A stretch of 64,000 nucleotides of DNA, from the NCBI RefSeq assembly GCF_001644575.1, contig NZ_CP015596.1, positions 3,100,001 to 3,164,000 of the forward strand. Direction: 5' to 3'. Position numbers and translations under genes: made by a program. The notes under the pieces are model-generated. The model made no database searches. It saw nothing but the letters and a program-made list of their open reading frames with translations, and had not been told where the DNA came from. This document shows, one piece after another, positions 41,572-49,840 of the stretch; position 1 is the stretch's first letter, and each line of letters opens with the position of its first letter. Source of the DNA: Mycobacterium adipatum (GTDB taxonomy: Bacteria; Actinomycetota; Actinomycetes; Mycobacteriales; Mycobacteriaceae).

Positions 41572-41990
41572 GAAGGCAATGCCATCTGCAGGTACAGGTC
41601 GAGGCGCCGGATCCGGCCGTCCCCGCTGAACGCATACACCGACAGCGAATTGACGACGCTGCGGAAATCGCCGACCACGCTGCGCTCTTCGAGTTCCAGG
41701 AACACCAGATCACCGTGCTCGGTGATGCGCTTGAACGTGCACTCCCATTCGGATGTGGTCGCCCATCCGGTGAGGAAGGCGACATAACCTGCCCAGTCCA
41801 TCTCCTCCTTGAACGCGCCGACCCGAAGGAAGTTCTCGGTGTCGACGAGGTCGGCCAGCGGTGCCCAGTCGTCTTCGGTGAACCCCGGCGCCTTGGCGTC
41901 GGTGACGAGACGTCCGGTCGTGGCGGCGTATTCGAGGACGGTACGGCTACGGCCCGTGTGCCGGGTGAGCAGCTCGGCGAGTTCGGGCAT
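41568..41990 (-). CDS. NTF2-like (SnoaL-fold) protein, second copy in the Rieske operon
   Basis: 140 residues. The N-terminal helix-rich part contains W-A-P-L-A-D-L-V-D and F-L-R-V-G-A-F; strands follow (L-V-F-L-E-L-E-E-R-S-V, then R-I-R-R-L-D-L-Y-L-Q). It fits the NTF2 cone fold (nuclear transport factor 2-like) and belongs to a different subgroup from the protein at 40430-40954. ATG 41990 overlaps the Rieske gene's TGA by one base (TGATG), so it is translated in step with it and may be its partner subunit. Role unproven. Confidence 0.78.
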   Translation of the reverse strand: MPELAELLTRHTGRSRTVLEYAATTGRLVTDAKAPGFTEDDWAPLADLVDTENFLRVGAFKEEMDWAGYVAFLTGWATTSEWECTFKRITEHGDLVFLELEERSVVGDFRSVVNSLSVYAFSGDGRIRRLDLYLQMALPS

Positions 41991-43345
41991 CAGAGCGCGC
42001 CCAGGTAGCGGTCGATCACTGAGTGGTAGTGCGCGATGACCACTTCCTCGTTGACCAGCGCCATATGGTCGAGGCGGGCATTGCGCAGGCCGGTCTGCTG
42101 GCGCGGCATCTGTTCGTAATCCTGTTGCAGCGCTTCGAAATACTTGAAGCTGCCCGGTTCCTGGACGTCGATGAGGTCCGCCGCGAACGCGCCACGGTGT
42201 TCCTCGGGCAACCACATGAAACTGGTGATGTGCCAGATGCAGCGGTTGGGGTCACCGTCGGGATGCGGTGTGGACATGATGACGGTTGCCTCACCGGCCC
42301 GGATGGTCATGAAGAAGTTGGGGAACAGAACCCAGCCGTGATTGTCGCTCATCTGCGCATCGGTGAGACCGTCCACATCGAGACCGTCGCGGGAGAGCGT
42401 GTCGCGGGTGGCCTGTTGTAGCAGGGTGCGTCCGGTGACACCCTCGGGGAACTGCAGGGTGCCGTCCGCGCCCCGGTGTTCGTCCACCAACTCGGTGAAC
42501 CGGGGGAGCACCCGCACCACCCCGGGGAAGGTCTCGGGTAGCTCCATGATGCCTTCGACCTGCTTCTCCGGTCCCATCCCCTCGACGTGGGCGACCTCGA
42601 ACGGGGCCACGGCGATGCTGTGCCTGTCCAAGAACCGGTACTTCACCTTGCTGGGGTCGATGACCAGCACCCGCAACAGTTGCGGATGGATACCGGAGAC
42701 GTGATAACCCTCTTCGAAGGCGTCCATCACCACCTTCCAGTTGCAATCCAGTGCCTCCCGGACATTGAGCACCGTCGTCATCTGGTCGAGGTGATACGGC
42801 TCCAGGATCCGGATGACGTCCTCGCCCAGGAAATCGCGCAGCGGTGCGGCGTCCGGATCGGGATTGAGGAAGACGAAGCCGGCGAAGGTGTCCACCGGGA
42901 CCTCGAGCAAACCGTAGTCGTCCTTGTCGATCTCGGGTTTGGAGCAGCCGCGCAGCTTTCCCTGCTGGTCGTAGGACCACAGATGGTATTGGCAGACGAT
43001 GCGTTGTTTGGCGTGGCCATGTCCGCTGAAGAGCGGGTTCCCGCGATGTCGGCACGCGTTGACGAAACCCCTTATGACACCGTCATTTCCGCGCATCATG
43101 ACGAAGGACTGGTCGAAGATCCGGTATTCCTTGAAATCGCCGGTCTTCTCCAGTTCGTCGACGCGACCGACGATCTGCCAGACGCGCATCCAGATGGCTG
43201 CACGTTCGCGGCTCACGAAATCCGGTGATGTGTAGCGATCGGTGGGAATCTGCATCCGGAACAGTGCGCTCGCGTCGTCGGGGCTGAGGCCATCGGAGTC
43301 GACCCATTCTCCTGGCCGGGCGGTTTGTGAGGAATCGATGGACAT
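41990..43345 (-). CDS. Rieske non-heme iron oxygenase, alpha-type subunit
   Basis: 451 residues. Rieske [2Fe-2S] ligands: Cys98-x-His100 (N-A-C-R-H-R-G-N) and Cys118-x2-His121 (V-C-Q-Y-H-L-W-S-Y). The mononuclear iron site has Asp208, His215 and His220 (D-A-F-E-E-G-Y-H-V-S-G-I-H-P); the third ligand should lie further on. It would hydroxylate or demethylate an aromatic or related substrate with electrons from a ferredoxin not encoded here. It is the first gene of a five-gene operon and diverges from a TetR gene with a palindrome between them. Confidence 0.92.
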   Translation of the reverse strand: MSIDSSQTARPGEWVDSDGLSPDDASALFRMQIPTDRYTSPDFVSRERAAIWMRVWQIVGRVDELEKTGDFKEYRIFDQSFVMMRGNDGVIRGFVNACRHRGNPLFSGHGHAKQRIVCQYHLWSYDQQGKLRGCSKPEIDKDDYGLLEVPVDTFAGFVFLNPDPDAAPLRDFLGEDVIRILEPYHLDQMTTVLNVREALDCNWKVVMDAFEEGYHVSGIHPQLLRVLVIDPSKVKYRFLDRHSIAVAPFEVAHVEGMGPEKQVEGIMELPETFPGVVRVLPRFTELVDEHRGADGTLQFPEGVTGRTLLQQATRDTLSRDGLDVDGLTDAQMSDNHGWVLFPNFFMTIRAGEATVIMSTPHPDGDPNRCIWHITSFMWLPEEHRGAFAADLIDVQEPGSFKYFEALQQDYEQMPRQQTGLRNARLDHMALVNEEVVIAHYHSVIDRYLGAL

Positions 43346-43411
43346 CGGTGTTCCCTTCTCGGGTGAGCGTCAGGCTGTGACGGCAGTCACGATGATACAT
43401 AGATGATTTTC

Positions 43412-43429
43412 AGATACAAGAGTGTATCT
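43412..43429. promoter_or_regulatory. TetR operator, divergent Rieske operon/tetR
   Basis: AGATACA-AGAG-TGTATCT: a perfect 7-base inverted repeat with a 4-base spacer, 28 bases before the chosen tetR start and 67 bases before the Rieske start. A related half-site (TGATACAT) lies at 43393-43400. Symmetry, AT-content and position suit the operator of the adjacent TetR protein. Confidence 0.7.
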
Positions 43430-43457
43430 AGCGCTGAAGTTTGCGAGAATGCCTGGT

Positions 43458-44063
43458 ATGACCGAGCGCTGGACCAGGGAACGGCGCATGGAGCAGACCC
43501 GCACGGTGTTGCTCGATGCGGCCGAGACGATCTTCGCCAGCCGGGGGTATGCCGGTTCGCTGGAAGACATCGCCGACGCGGCCGGGTACACCCGGGGTGC
43601 GATCTATGCGCAATTCGGCGGGAAGGATGCGCTGTTCCTCGCGGTGATCGAACGGCATCGTCAGCGCTTCCTGGACGGTTTCGCCGATGTCATGGCGTCT
43701 TTTGACCGCTTCGCCGACGTCGATGTCGAGGGGTTCGCCGAGCGGTGGCGGCTGTTGAGTGGAGCCGATGCGCAGCGGGCGGCAGCGCTGAACTACGAGT
43801 TCACGCTGTTCTTGCTGCGCAACCCCGACGCCCGTGACCGGGTGGCCGCACAGCGCCGGGAAACGGTGCGGTCATTGGCCGAGTACATTGCCAAAGGTAT
43901 TGCACGGCTTGGTGGTTCGCTGAAGATCCCGGCCGAGTCGCTGGCCCGGGTGCTGCTGGCCACCAACGACGGCGTCACGCTGGCCAGCCACCTCGACGGC
44001 GAGGACCTCTACCGCACCTTCCTGCAGCTGGTGCTCTCCAGTGTCGGCCCACCCGAGGACTGA
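43458..44063 (+). CDS. TetR-family regulator of the Rieske operon
   Basis: 201 residues. HTH region about 12-58: R-T-V-L-L-D-A-A-E-T-I-F-A-S-R-G-Y-A-G-S, then I-A-D-A-A-G-Y-T-R-G-A-I-Y-A-Q-F-G-G-K-D-A-L-F, the standard TetR motif. The C-terminal ligand domain is generic. The ATG at 43458 (MTERWTRERRME) is preferred over in-frame starts inside the operator. It likely represses the divergent operon until its substrate or CoA derivative is bound (inference). Confidence 0.88.
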   Translation: MTERWTRERRMEQTRTVLLDAAETIFASRGYAGSLEDIADAAGYTRGAIYAQFGGKDALFLAVIERHRQRFLDGFADVMASFDRFADVDVEGFAERWRLLSGADAQRAAALNYEFTLFLLRNPDARDRVAAQRRETVRSLAEYIAKGIARLGGSLKIPAESLARVLLATNDGVTLASHLDGEDLYRTFLQLVLSSVGPPED

Positions 44064-44089
44064 CGCGACGAAGCGTAGACTATCTAACT

Positions 44090-45007
44090 ATGGGACGGAC
44101 CGAGAATGACACCTGGGATCTTGCCTCGAGTGTGGGCGTGACGGCCACGGTGGTGGCCATGCAGCGGGCCATCGCCACCCGATCCGGCATTGCGGGGGTC
44201 AAAGATCCCTACGCCGAGCCGCTGGTGTCGGCGGTGGGCGTGCCCACCTACATCCGGCATGCCCGCGGCGCATACGGTGACGAGACACCCGTGGACGCGG
44301 TGCGCATGGCCGATGGCATCGCCGCCCGCACCCGCTGGTTCGACGAATTCGTCACCGACGCACTGGCGGCCGGTATCCGGCAGTTCGTCATCCTCGCCTC
44401 CGGCCTGGACTCTCGCGCCTACCGGTTGCCGTGGCCCGCCGATGCGACCGTCTACGAACTGGATCGGGCGGAGGTGATCACGTTCAAGACGCGCACGCTC
44501 GCCGATCTGGGTGCGGTGCCGGGTGCCGAGCACCGCCCGATCGCCGTGGACCTGCGTGACGACTGGCCCGCCGCACTGCGCGGCGCCGGCCACGAGGCCG
44601 GCCGACCGACGGCCTGGCTGGCTGAAGGCCTGCTGATCTATCTTCCGCCCGCGGCCCAGGATCGCCTGCTGGACAACATCACCGAGTGCAGCGCCGCGGG
44701 GAGCCGTATCGCCACCGAGAACACTCCGACGGTCAGCGTCGAGGACCTGCGGGAGATGAGCGAACGGATGCGCGCCACGCAACGGGAGTGGCGGGCCAAG
44801 GGGATGGACCTCGGTGCCGAGGTGGACGTGGCCGAACTGTTCTACGCCGGCGACCGGACCGAGGCGGCCACCTATCTGGCCGGGATCGGCTGGACGACGA
44901 CGCCGCGCACCGGCTCGGAGTTGTTCGCCGATTATGGGCTGGCGCCATCGGCGGAGGGCCTTTCGTCGTTCGGCGACGTCGTCTATGTCAGCGCCACCCT
45001 CGGGTGA
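44090..45007 (+). CDS. Class I SAM-dependent methyltransferase, TIGR00027 family
   Basis: 305 residues of the large mycobacterial leucine-carboxyl-methyltransferase-like family (annotated as putative S-adenosyl-L-methionine-dependent methyltransferases). Signatures: W-D-L-A-S-S-V-G-V-T-A at 9-19, R-T-R-W-F-D-E-F at 80-87, I-L-A-S-G-L-D-S-R-A-Y-R-L-P-W (SAM site, 101-115) and Y-E-L-D-R-A-E-V-I at 122-130. Substrate unknown. Its stop overlaps the next gene's GTG as GTGA, coupling the two. Confidence 0.93.
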   Translation: MGRTENDTWDLASSVGVTATVVAMQRAIATRSGIAGVKDPYAEPLVSAVGVPTYIRHARGAYGDETPVDAVRMADGIAARTRWFDEFVTDALAAGIRQFVILASGLDSRAYRLPWPADATVYELDRAEVITFKTRTLADLGAVPGAEHRPIAVDLRDDWPAALRGAGHEAGRPTAWLAEGLLIYLPPAAQDRLLDNITECSAAGSRIATENTPTVSVEDLREMSERMRATQREWRAKGMDLGAEVDVAELFYAGDRTEAATYLAGIGWTTTPRTGSELFADYGLAPSAEGLSSFGDVVYVSATLG

Positions 45008-45444
45008 TCGCACAGCGCACGGTCAGCGAGGTCATTGCGGCCGGGCCGGACGTCGTCCGCGATTTCTATGCCGACCTGGACAACCTCCGCACGCTGCATC
45101 CGCTGATCGTCGCGGTGCAGCGTACCGCGCGCACCGTCGGCCCCGATGGCCATGTCCTGACCTACCGGGTACGGGATCGGATAGTGTTGGGCCGCATCAT
45201 ACTTCCGGTCACCTACCGCGCGACGCTGCACGTGCCGGCCGAGGGTGACGTCTGGACCGAGGCCAGGCAGTTCCCGAAGGTGCGGTTGCGGGGCCGGGTG
45301 TCGTTCGACGAGGTCGACGGCGGCACCCGGCTCACCGAGCGGTTGAGCATCACCGCGCCGTGGCCGCTGGCCGGGTTCACGGCCCGCCAGGCGGTCGCCG
45401 CGCACGCCACGATGCTGGCCGGGATCCGAGCGCATTTCGCGTAG
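45004..45444 (+). CDS. SRPBCC-family protein coupled to the methyltransferase
   Basis: 146 residues. Strand-helix pattern of polyketide-cyclase/START-like proteins: opening R-T-V-S-E-V-I-A-A-G-P-D-V-V-R-D-F-Y-A-D-L-D-N-L, central strands (Y-R-V-R-D-R-I-V-L, Y-R-A-T-L-H-V), and a C-terminal helix A-H-A-T-M-L-A-G-I-R. It may bind the methyltransferase's lipid or ketide substrate (inference from the GTGA overlap). It is convergent with a TetR gene. Confidence 0.8.
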   Translation: MIAQRTVSEVIAAGPDVVRDFYADLDNLRTLHPLIVAVQRTARTVGPDGHVLTYRVRDRIVLGRIILPVTYRATLHVPAEGDVWTEARQFPKVRLRGRVSFDEVDGGTRLTERLSITAPWPLAGFTARQAVAAHATMLAGIRAHFA

Positions 45445-45480
45445 TCGGCGCCGTGCCGCCGACGCGGGCGGTCGAACGTG

Positions 45481-46146
45481 TCAGCCGGTGCGGCCGAGCA
45501 TCTCGCCCGCCGCGGTGAGCGAGCGCAGCGTGTGGGTCCGCGTGTCGCCCATTCCGACGATGCAGTCGACCGTCAACGGGGCAAGGACATGTGTGAGGCC
45601 GTGGCCCTCGTGGCCGAAGAAGCCGGCCAGCTCGAGCATCACGGCTCCGTGTACGAGGCTCCAGAGCCTGCTGGCGACGCTCAGTTCGTCGTCGTCGCGG
45701 ATGCGGCCCGACGCGATCATCCGGCGAACGGCATGCCGCAGGGCTGCAAAGGAATCGGCCCATTCTGCACGGTCGGTGGCGCTCCCGGTGCTGGTGACGT
45801 CGGTGCGCTGGCCGATCACCGACGCCGGGGATGTGGTGCCGAAGATCAGCTGATAGCGCTGAGGGTCCGCGAGCGCGAACGCTCGATAGGCCGCGCCCAT
45901 GACGAAGAAGTCGCAGACCGGATCGTCGGTCTGGCCGGTGTCGGTCAGGGCCCGGGTGAACCGCGCGAACGCCTCGTTGGCGAGGGCGTCGATCACTCCG
46001 GTCATGCCCCCGAAGTGGGTGTAGACGGCCATCGTCGAGGTGCCGACCTCCGCGGCGAGGCTGCGCACGCTCAGTGCCTGCAGCCCGTCGCGCTCGAGGA
46101 CGCGCATTCCTCCCTCGATCAATCGTTCCCTGATGTCACTCACCAT
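45481..46146 (-). CDS. TetR-family regulator of the carotenoid oxygenase gene
   Basis: 221 residues. HTH about 7-50: R-L-I-E-G-G-M-R-V-L-E-R-D-G, then V-R-S-L-A-A-E-V-G-T-S-T-M-A-V-Y-T-H-F-G-G-M. The C-terminal half has a TetR_C region with a W-S-L-V-H-G motif. In M. tuberculosis a TetR gene (Rv0653c) stands divergent to a carotenoid oxygenase (Rv0654), the same arrangement. Twin operators lie between the two starts, overlapping its own promoter. Confidence 0.88.
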   Translation of the reverse strand: MVSDIRERLIEGGMRVLERDGLQALSVRSLAAEVGTSTMAVYTHFGGMTGVIDALANEAFARFTRALTDTGQTDDPVCDFFVMGAAYRAFALADPQRYQLIFGTTSPASVIGQRTDVTSTGSATDRAEWADSFAALRHAVRRMIASGRIRDDDELSVASRLWSLVHGAVMLELAGFFGHEGHGLTHVLAPLTVDCIVGMGDTRTHTLRSLTAAGEMLGRTG

Positions 46147-46158
46147 TGCGATGGTGCC

Positions 46159-46197
46159 ATAACGCTGTTATACAAGAGGCATCGATAACGCTGTTAT
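46159..46197. promoter_or_regulatory. Twin palindromic operator, tetR / carotenoid oxygenase
   Basis: ATAACGCTGTTAT occurs twice (46159-46171 and 46185-46197), each a perfect 5-base inverted repeat around GCT, with 26 bases from centre to centre. Two TetR dimers could bind side by side. The second copy runs into the GGAGG ribosome site of the oxygenase gene. Confidence 0.8.
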
Positions 46198-46208
46198 GGA
46201 GGTTCGTC

Positions 46209-47654
46209 ATGACAAACCGCTATCTGGAGGGGCCGTTCGCGCCGATCGATGAGGAGGTCACGCTGACCGACCTCGAGGTGTCCGGTTCGATCCCGGACTA
46301 CCTGGATGGCCGTTACCTGCGCAACGGCCCGAACCCGATCGGTGAGATCGATCCCGAGCTGTACCACTGGTTCCTCGGCGACGGCATGGTGCACGGCCTG
46401 CGCATCCGCGACGGCAAGGCCGAGTGGTACCGCAACCGGTGGGTGCGCAGCCCGCAGGTGACCCGCGTCCTGGGTGAGCAGCGGCGAACCGGGCATACCG
46501 GGATCTCGGCGCTCGGCGCCAACACCAACGTGATCGGACATGCCGGCAAGACGGTCGCACTGGTCGAGGGCGGCGTGGCCAATTACGAACTGACCGACGA
46601 ACTCGACACGGTCGGACCCTGCGACTTCGACGGCACGATCACCGGTGGTTACACCGCACACCCGAAGCGCGATCCGGCAACCGGGGAACTGCATGCAGTG
46701 TCCTACAACATGTTCCGTGGTAACACCGTGCAGTATTCGGTGATCGGCGTCGACGGCCGGGCATCGCGCACCGTCGACATCGAGGTCACGGGCAGCCCGA
46801 TGATGCACGACTTCTCGCTGACGCAGCGGCACGTCGTCTTCTACGACCTACCGGTCACCTTCGACAATCGCCAGGCCGCAGAGATGACGGTGCCCCGCGG
46901 ACTTCGGCTGCCGGCGCGGCTGGTGTTGTCCGCGTTGATCGGTCGCGTCCGCATCCCCGACCCGATCAGCGCGCGGATCCCGTCCGGGATGAGCGCCGAC
47001 CGGCGATTCCCCTACTCGTGGAACCCGCGTTATCCCGCCAGGGTGGGGGTGATGCCGCGCGAGGGCGGCAGCGCCGACGTGCGCTGGTTCGACGTGGAAC
47101 CCTGCTACGTCTTTCACCCGATGAACGCCTACGACGACGGCGACACGGTCGTCCTCGACGTGATCCGCCATCCGAAGATGTTCGACACCGATCACCTCGG
47201 CCCCAACGAGGGTCCACCGACGCTCGATCGCTGGACGATCGACCTCGCAGACGGCAAGGTGCGGGAGTCGCGGATCGACGATCGTGGCCAGGAGTTCCCG
47301 CGCGTCGACGAACGGTTGGTGGGCAGGCGGCACCGTTACGGCTACGCGCCCGCGGTCGGCGAGGGTGCGGGCGGGACCGGCACGCTGCTCAAACACGATC
47401 TCGTCGGCGGGAACAGTCAGGCACGGTCCTTCGGCGTGGACAAGTCGCTGGGCGAGTTCGTCTTTCACCCATCGGCGCCGGACGCCGACGAGGACGACGG
47501 GGTGCTGATGGGCTACGTCTACGACAGGCCGACCGACCGCAGTGAGCTGGCGATCGTGGATGCCCGCACGCTGGAGTCGGTGGCCGCGGTCAAGCTGCCG
47601 CACCGGGTACCCGCCGGCTTCCACGGCAATTGGGTACCCGCGGCACAGGCCTGA
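46209..47654 (+). CDS. Carotenoid cleavage oxygenase family protein
   Basis: 481 residues of the seven-bladed propeller family (carotenoid oxygenase/lignostilbene dioxygenase). The four iron ligands are visible: His151 (T-A-H-P-K), His200 (M-M-H-D-F), His303 (V-F-H-P-M-N-A) and His472 (F-H-G-N-W). The opening L-R-N-G-P-N-P is also typical. It cleaves a C=C double bond of a carotenoid, stilbene or phenylpropene to aldehydes or ketones; which one cannot be told. ATG 46209 has GGAGG upstream. Probably repressed by the divergent TetR. Confidence 0.92.
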   Translation: MTNRYLEGPFAPIDEEVTLTDLEVSGSIPDYLDGRYLRNGPNPIGEIDPELYHWFLGDGMVHGLRIRDGKAEWYRNRWVRSPQVTRVLGEQRRTGHTGISALGANTNVIGHAGKTVALVEGGVANYELTDELDTVGPCDFDGTITGGYTAHPKRDPATGELHAVSYNMFRGNTVQYSVIGVDGRASRTVDIEVTGSPMMHDFSLTQRHVVFYDLPVTFDNRQAAEMTVPRGLRLPARLVLSALIGRVRIPDPISARIPSGMSADRRFPYSWNPRYPARVGVMPREGGSADVRWFDVEPCYVFHPMNAYDDGDTVVLDVIRHPKMFDTDHLGPNEGPPTLDRWTIDLADGKVRESRIDDRGQEFPRVDERLVGRRHRYGYAPAVGEGAGGTGTLLKHDLVGGNSQARSFGVDKSLGEFVFHPSAPDADEDDGVLMGYVYDRPTDRSELAIVDARTLESVAAVKLPHRVPAGFHGNWVPAAQA

Positions 47655-47669
47655 TCCGGCGGAGGATCA
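47652..47669. terminator. Hairpin between convergent oxygenase and FadD genes
   Basis: TGATCC-GGCGGA-GGATCA, a perfect 6-base stem that covers the stop codon of the oxygenase gene and the last bases of the convergent acyl-CoA synthetase. Short and without U-tract. Confidence 0.4.
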
Positions 47670-49331
47670 GCTCGAGGTCACGCCCTCACCGCAGGCGACC
47701 GCCTTGGCCCACCGATAGTCGGCCTTGCCGGCCGGTGAGCGCACGATCTTGGGCTGGCGGATGAAGGCCTTGGGGATCTTGTAGCGCGCCACGGATCGCC
47801 CGCAGACCGCGGCCAGGTCCTCGTCATCGGCGCTGGCGCCCTCGGCCAACTGGACCACGGCCACCACCTCCGAACCCCACCGTTCCGACGGCCTGCCCAC
47901 CACCACGACGTCGTAGACCGCCGGGTGCGCGGCGATGGCGCGCTCCACCTCTTCGACGAAGATCTTCTCGCCGCCGGAATTGATGGTGACCGAATCACGG
48001 CCCAGCAGTTCAATCCTGCCGTCCCGCAGGACGTTTGCCCGGTCGCCGGGCACCGACCAGCGCACCCCGTCGATGGTGGGGAAGGTGCGGGCGGTCTTAT
48101 CCGGATCGCCAAGATAGCCCAGCGGGATCAGATCACGGCGGGCCAGCCAGCCACCGCCCTCGCCGGGGGAGAGCACCCGGCTGAAATCCTCGGCGACCAC
48201 CGCGGTGTCGGACTGGGCGTCGAAGACGGCGGCGGTGGTCTCGCCGCCGGCGGTGGAGAAGGTGCTCAACTGTGCACCGGATTCCGAGGCGCCGACGGCG
48301 TCGAGCAGCATCACGTGCGGCAGAGCGTTCAGGATGCGCTCACGTACCGTCGGCGACAGCGCCGCGCCGCCGTTGGTGATGGTGAGCAACCCGGACAGGT
48401 CGTAGTCACCCTTCTCGATCTCTTCGACCAGCGGCCGGGCCACCGCGTCGCCGACGACCGGAATCGTCAGTACTCGTTCGCGTTCGGCCAGTCGCAAGAC
48501 GTCACCCGCGCGCAACTTTTCGACATCATCGGGGATGACCAACCGGCCGCCCATGGTGATCGCGTTGTACGCGGCCCACTGGGCGGCGCCGTGCATGAAC
48601 GGCGGGATCATCAGCATCGACATGGCGCCGGCTCCGGCGCGTGCCTTGTCTGCGAGTTCCTCGTACGAGGTGTGTGGCTGGTCGCTGCCGAACGGACGCC
48701 CACCCATGGAGGACAGGAAGATGTCATGCTGGCGCCACAGCACACCCTTGGGCATCCCGGTGGTGCCGCCGGTGTAGAGGATGTAGAGGTCGTCCCCGGA
48801 TACCTCGGGAAGTCCGCCGGCGGGGGCCGGGGTATCCAGGGACGCCTCGTAGTCCACCGCGCCGGGTAGGAGCGCGTTGCCGGACTCGTCGGAAACCTGG
48901 ATCAGCACCTGCAGGTGCGGTACGCGGTCACGGATCGCGGCGACACGCGGGGCGAACTCGGCGTTGTAGACGAGGGCGCGGGCCTTCGAGTCGGTGAGCA
49001 GATAGACGAGTTCTTCCTCGATATAGCGGTAGCTGACGTTGAACGGCGCGACCCGGGCGCGGTAGGCGCCGATCATCGTCTCCAGGTACTCGTTGCCATT
49101 GCGCAGGTAGATGCCCAGATGGTCCTGGCCGGACTGGTGACCACCGAGGGCGTCACGTTCGGTGTGGCAGCCGAGCCCGGCCTCGGCCAGGAAGTGGGCG
49201 AACCCGTCCACCCGGGCATCGAACTGCGCGTAGCTGAACCGGCGATCCCGCCAGACCAGAAAGGTCTGATCACCGATGGCCTCGGCCACCGTGCCGAATA
49301 CCGACGATAGGTTGAAGGTCACGCCGCTCAT
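47667..49331 (-). CDS. Acyl-CoA synthetase (FadD-like, ANL superfamily)
   Basis: 554 residues. P-loop-like AMP-binding motif Y-T-G-G-T-T-G-M-P-K-G-V (about 186-197), later Y-L-G-D-P-D-K-T-A-R near 406, and the C-terminal catalytic Lys region G-K-A-D-Y-R-W near 540. It adenylates a carboxylic acid and transfers it to CoA. N-terminally it has an unusual S-G-V-T-F-N-L-S-S-V-F-G-T-V-A opening shared by mycobacterial acyl-CoA synthetases. Substrate unknown; the catabolic neighbours suggest an aromatic or lipid-derived acid. Confidence 0.9.
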   Translation of the reverse strand: MSGVTFNLSSVFGTVAEAIGDQTFLVWRDRRFSYAQFDARVDGFAHFLAEAGLGCHTERDALGGHQSGQDHLGIYLRNGNEYLETMIGAYRARVAPFNVSYRYIEEELVYLLTDSKARALVYNAEFAPRVAAIRDRVPHLQVLIQVSDESGNALLPGAVDYEASLDTPAPAGGLPEVSGDDLYILYTGGTTGMPKGVLWRQHDIFLSSMGGRPFGSDQPHTSYEELADKARAGAGAMSMLMIPPFMHGAAQWAAYNAITMGGRLVIPDDVEKLRAGDVLRLAERERVLTIPVVGDAVARPLVEEIEKGDYDLSGLLTITNGGAALSPTVRERILNALPHVMLLDAVGASESGAQLSTFSTAGGETTAAVFDAQSDTAVVAEDFSRVLSPGEGGGWLARRDLIPLGYLGDPDKTARTFPTIDGVRWSVPGDRANVLRDGRIELLGRDSVTINSGGEKIFVEEVERAIAAHPAVYDVVVVGRPSERWGSEVVAVVQLAEGASADDEDLAAVCGRSVARYKIPKAFIRQPKIVRSPAGKADYRWAKAVACGEGVTSS

Positions 49332-49383
49332 GACATCAGACCATACATTGATCCGTTGTGCGTATGGTCAAGATCGGTCGGGG

Positions 49384-49818
49384 TCAGCCCAACGGTAGCG
49401 GAGGGTTCGCGCTGTCGAGGTGTTCCACGGTGGTGAAGACCAGTTCGGCGTCGCCGATGTTCTCGATATCGTGCAGCAGGAACTCACCGGGGCCGAAGTG
49501 GAAATGCCGGGTCTCGCCGGCGCTGTAGGACACCTCGCGCACGGTGCCGTCATGGGTGTGCTGGCGGCTGCGGCCGGCGGTGACGGCGGTCCAGAAGTAG
49601 TCGAGCACATGGCGATGCGCGTGCCAGCGTTCCCCGGGGGCCAGTCGGATCTCCCAGACCCGGACCCGGTCGCCTTCGCTGAGCAGACGCGACCCGACCT
49701 CGCCGTCGTGGGCGTGCTCGGTGAACTCGGTCTTCAACCACTCGGGCCAGTTGTCGAAATCGGTGGCGACGAGATCGCCGGCGAGGGGAAGATCCTTCAG
49801 AAAGCTGTTGTCGGTCAT
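49384..49818 (-). CDS. Cupin-domain protein
   Basis: 144 residues. Cupin motif 1 is W-H-A-H-R-H-V-L-D-Y-F (two His of the metal site near 67-71) and motif 2 is R-H-F-H-F-G-P-G-E-F-L-L-H-D-I-E-N, giving the usual His/Glu metal set. Single-domain cupins of this size can be dioxygenases or isomerases. It lies 22 bases after an FAD hydroxylase gene in the same direction, so a step in that pathway is likely; ring cleavage is a guess. Confidence 0.78.
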   Translation of the reverse strand: MTDNSFLKDLPLAGDLVATDFDNWPEWLKTEFTEHAHDGEVGSRLLSEGDRVRVWEIRLAPGERWHAHRHVLDYFWTAVTAGRSRQHTHDGTVREVSYSAGETRHFHFGPGEFLLHDIENIGDAELVFTTVEHLDSANPPLPLG

Positions 49819-49840
49819 GAGATTGCCTTTCGTCGTGATG

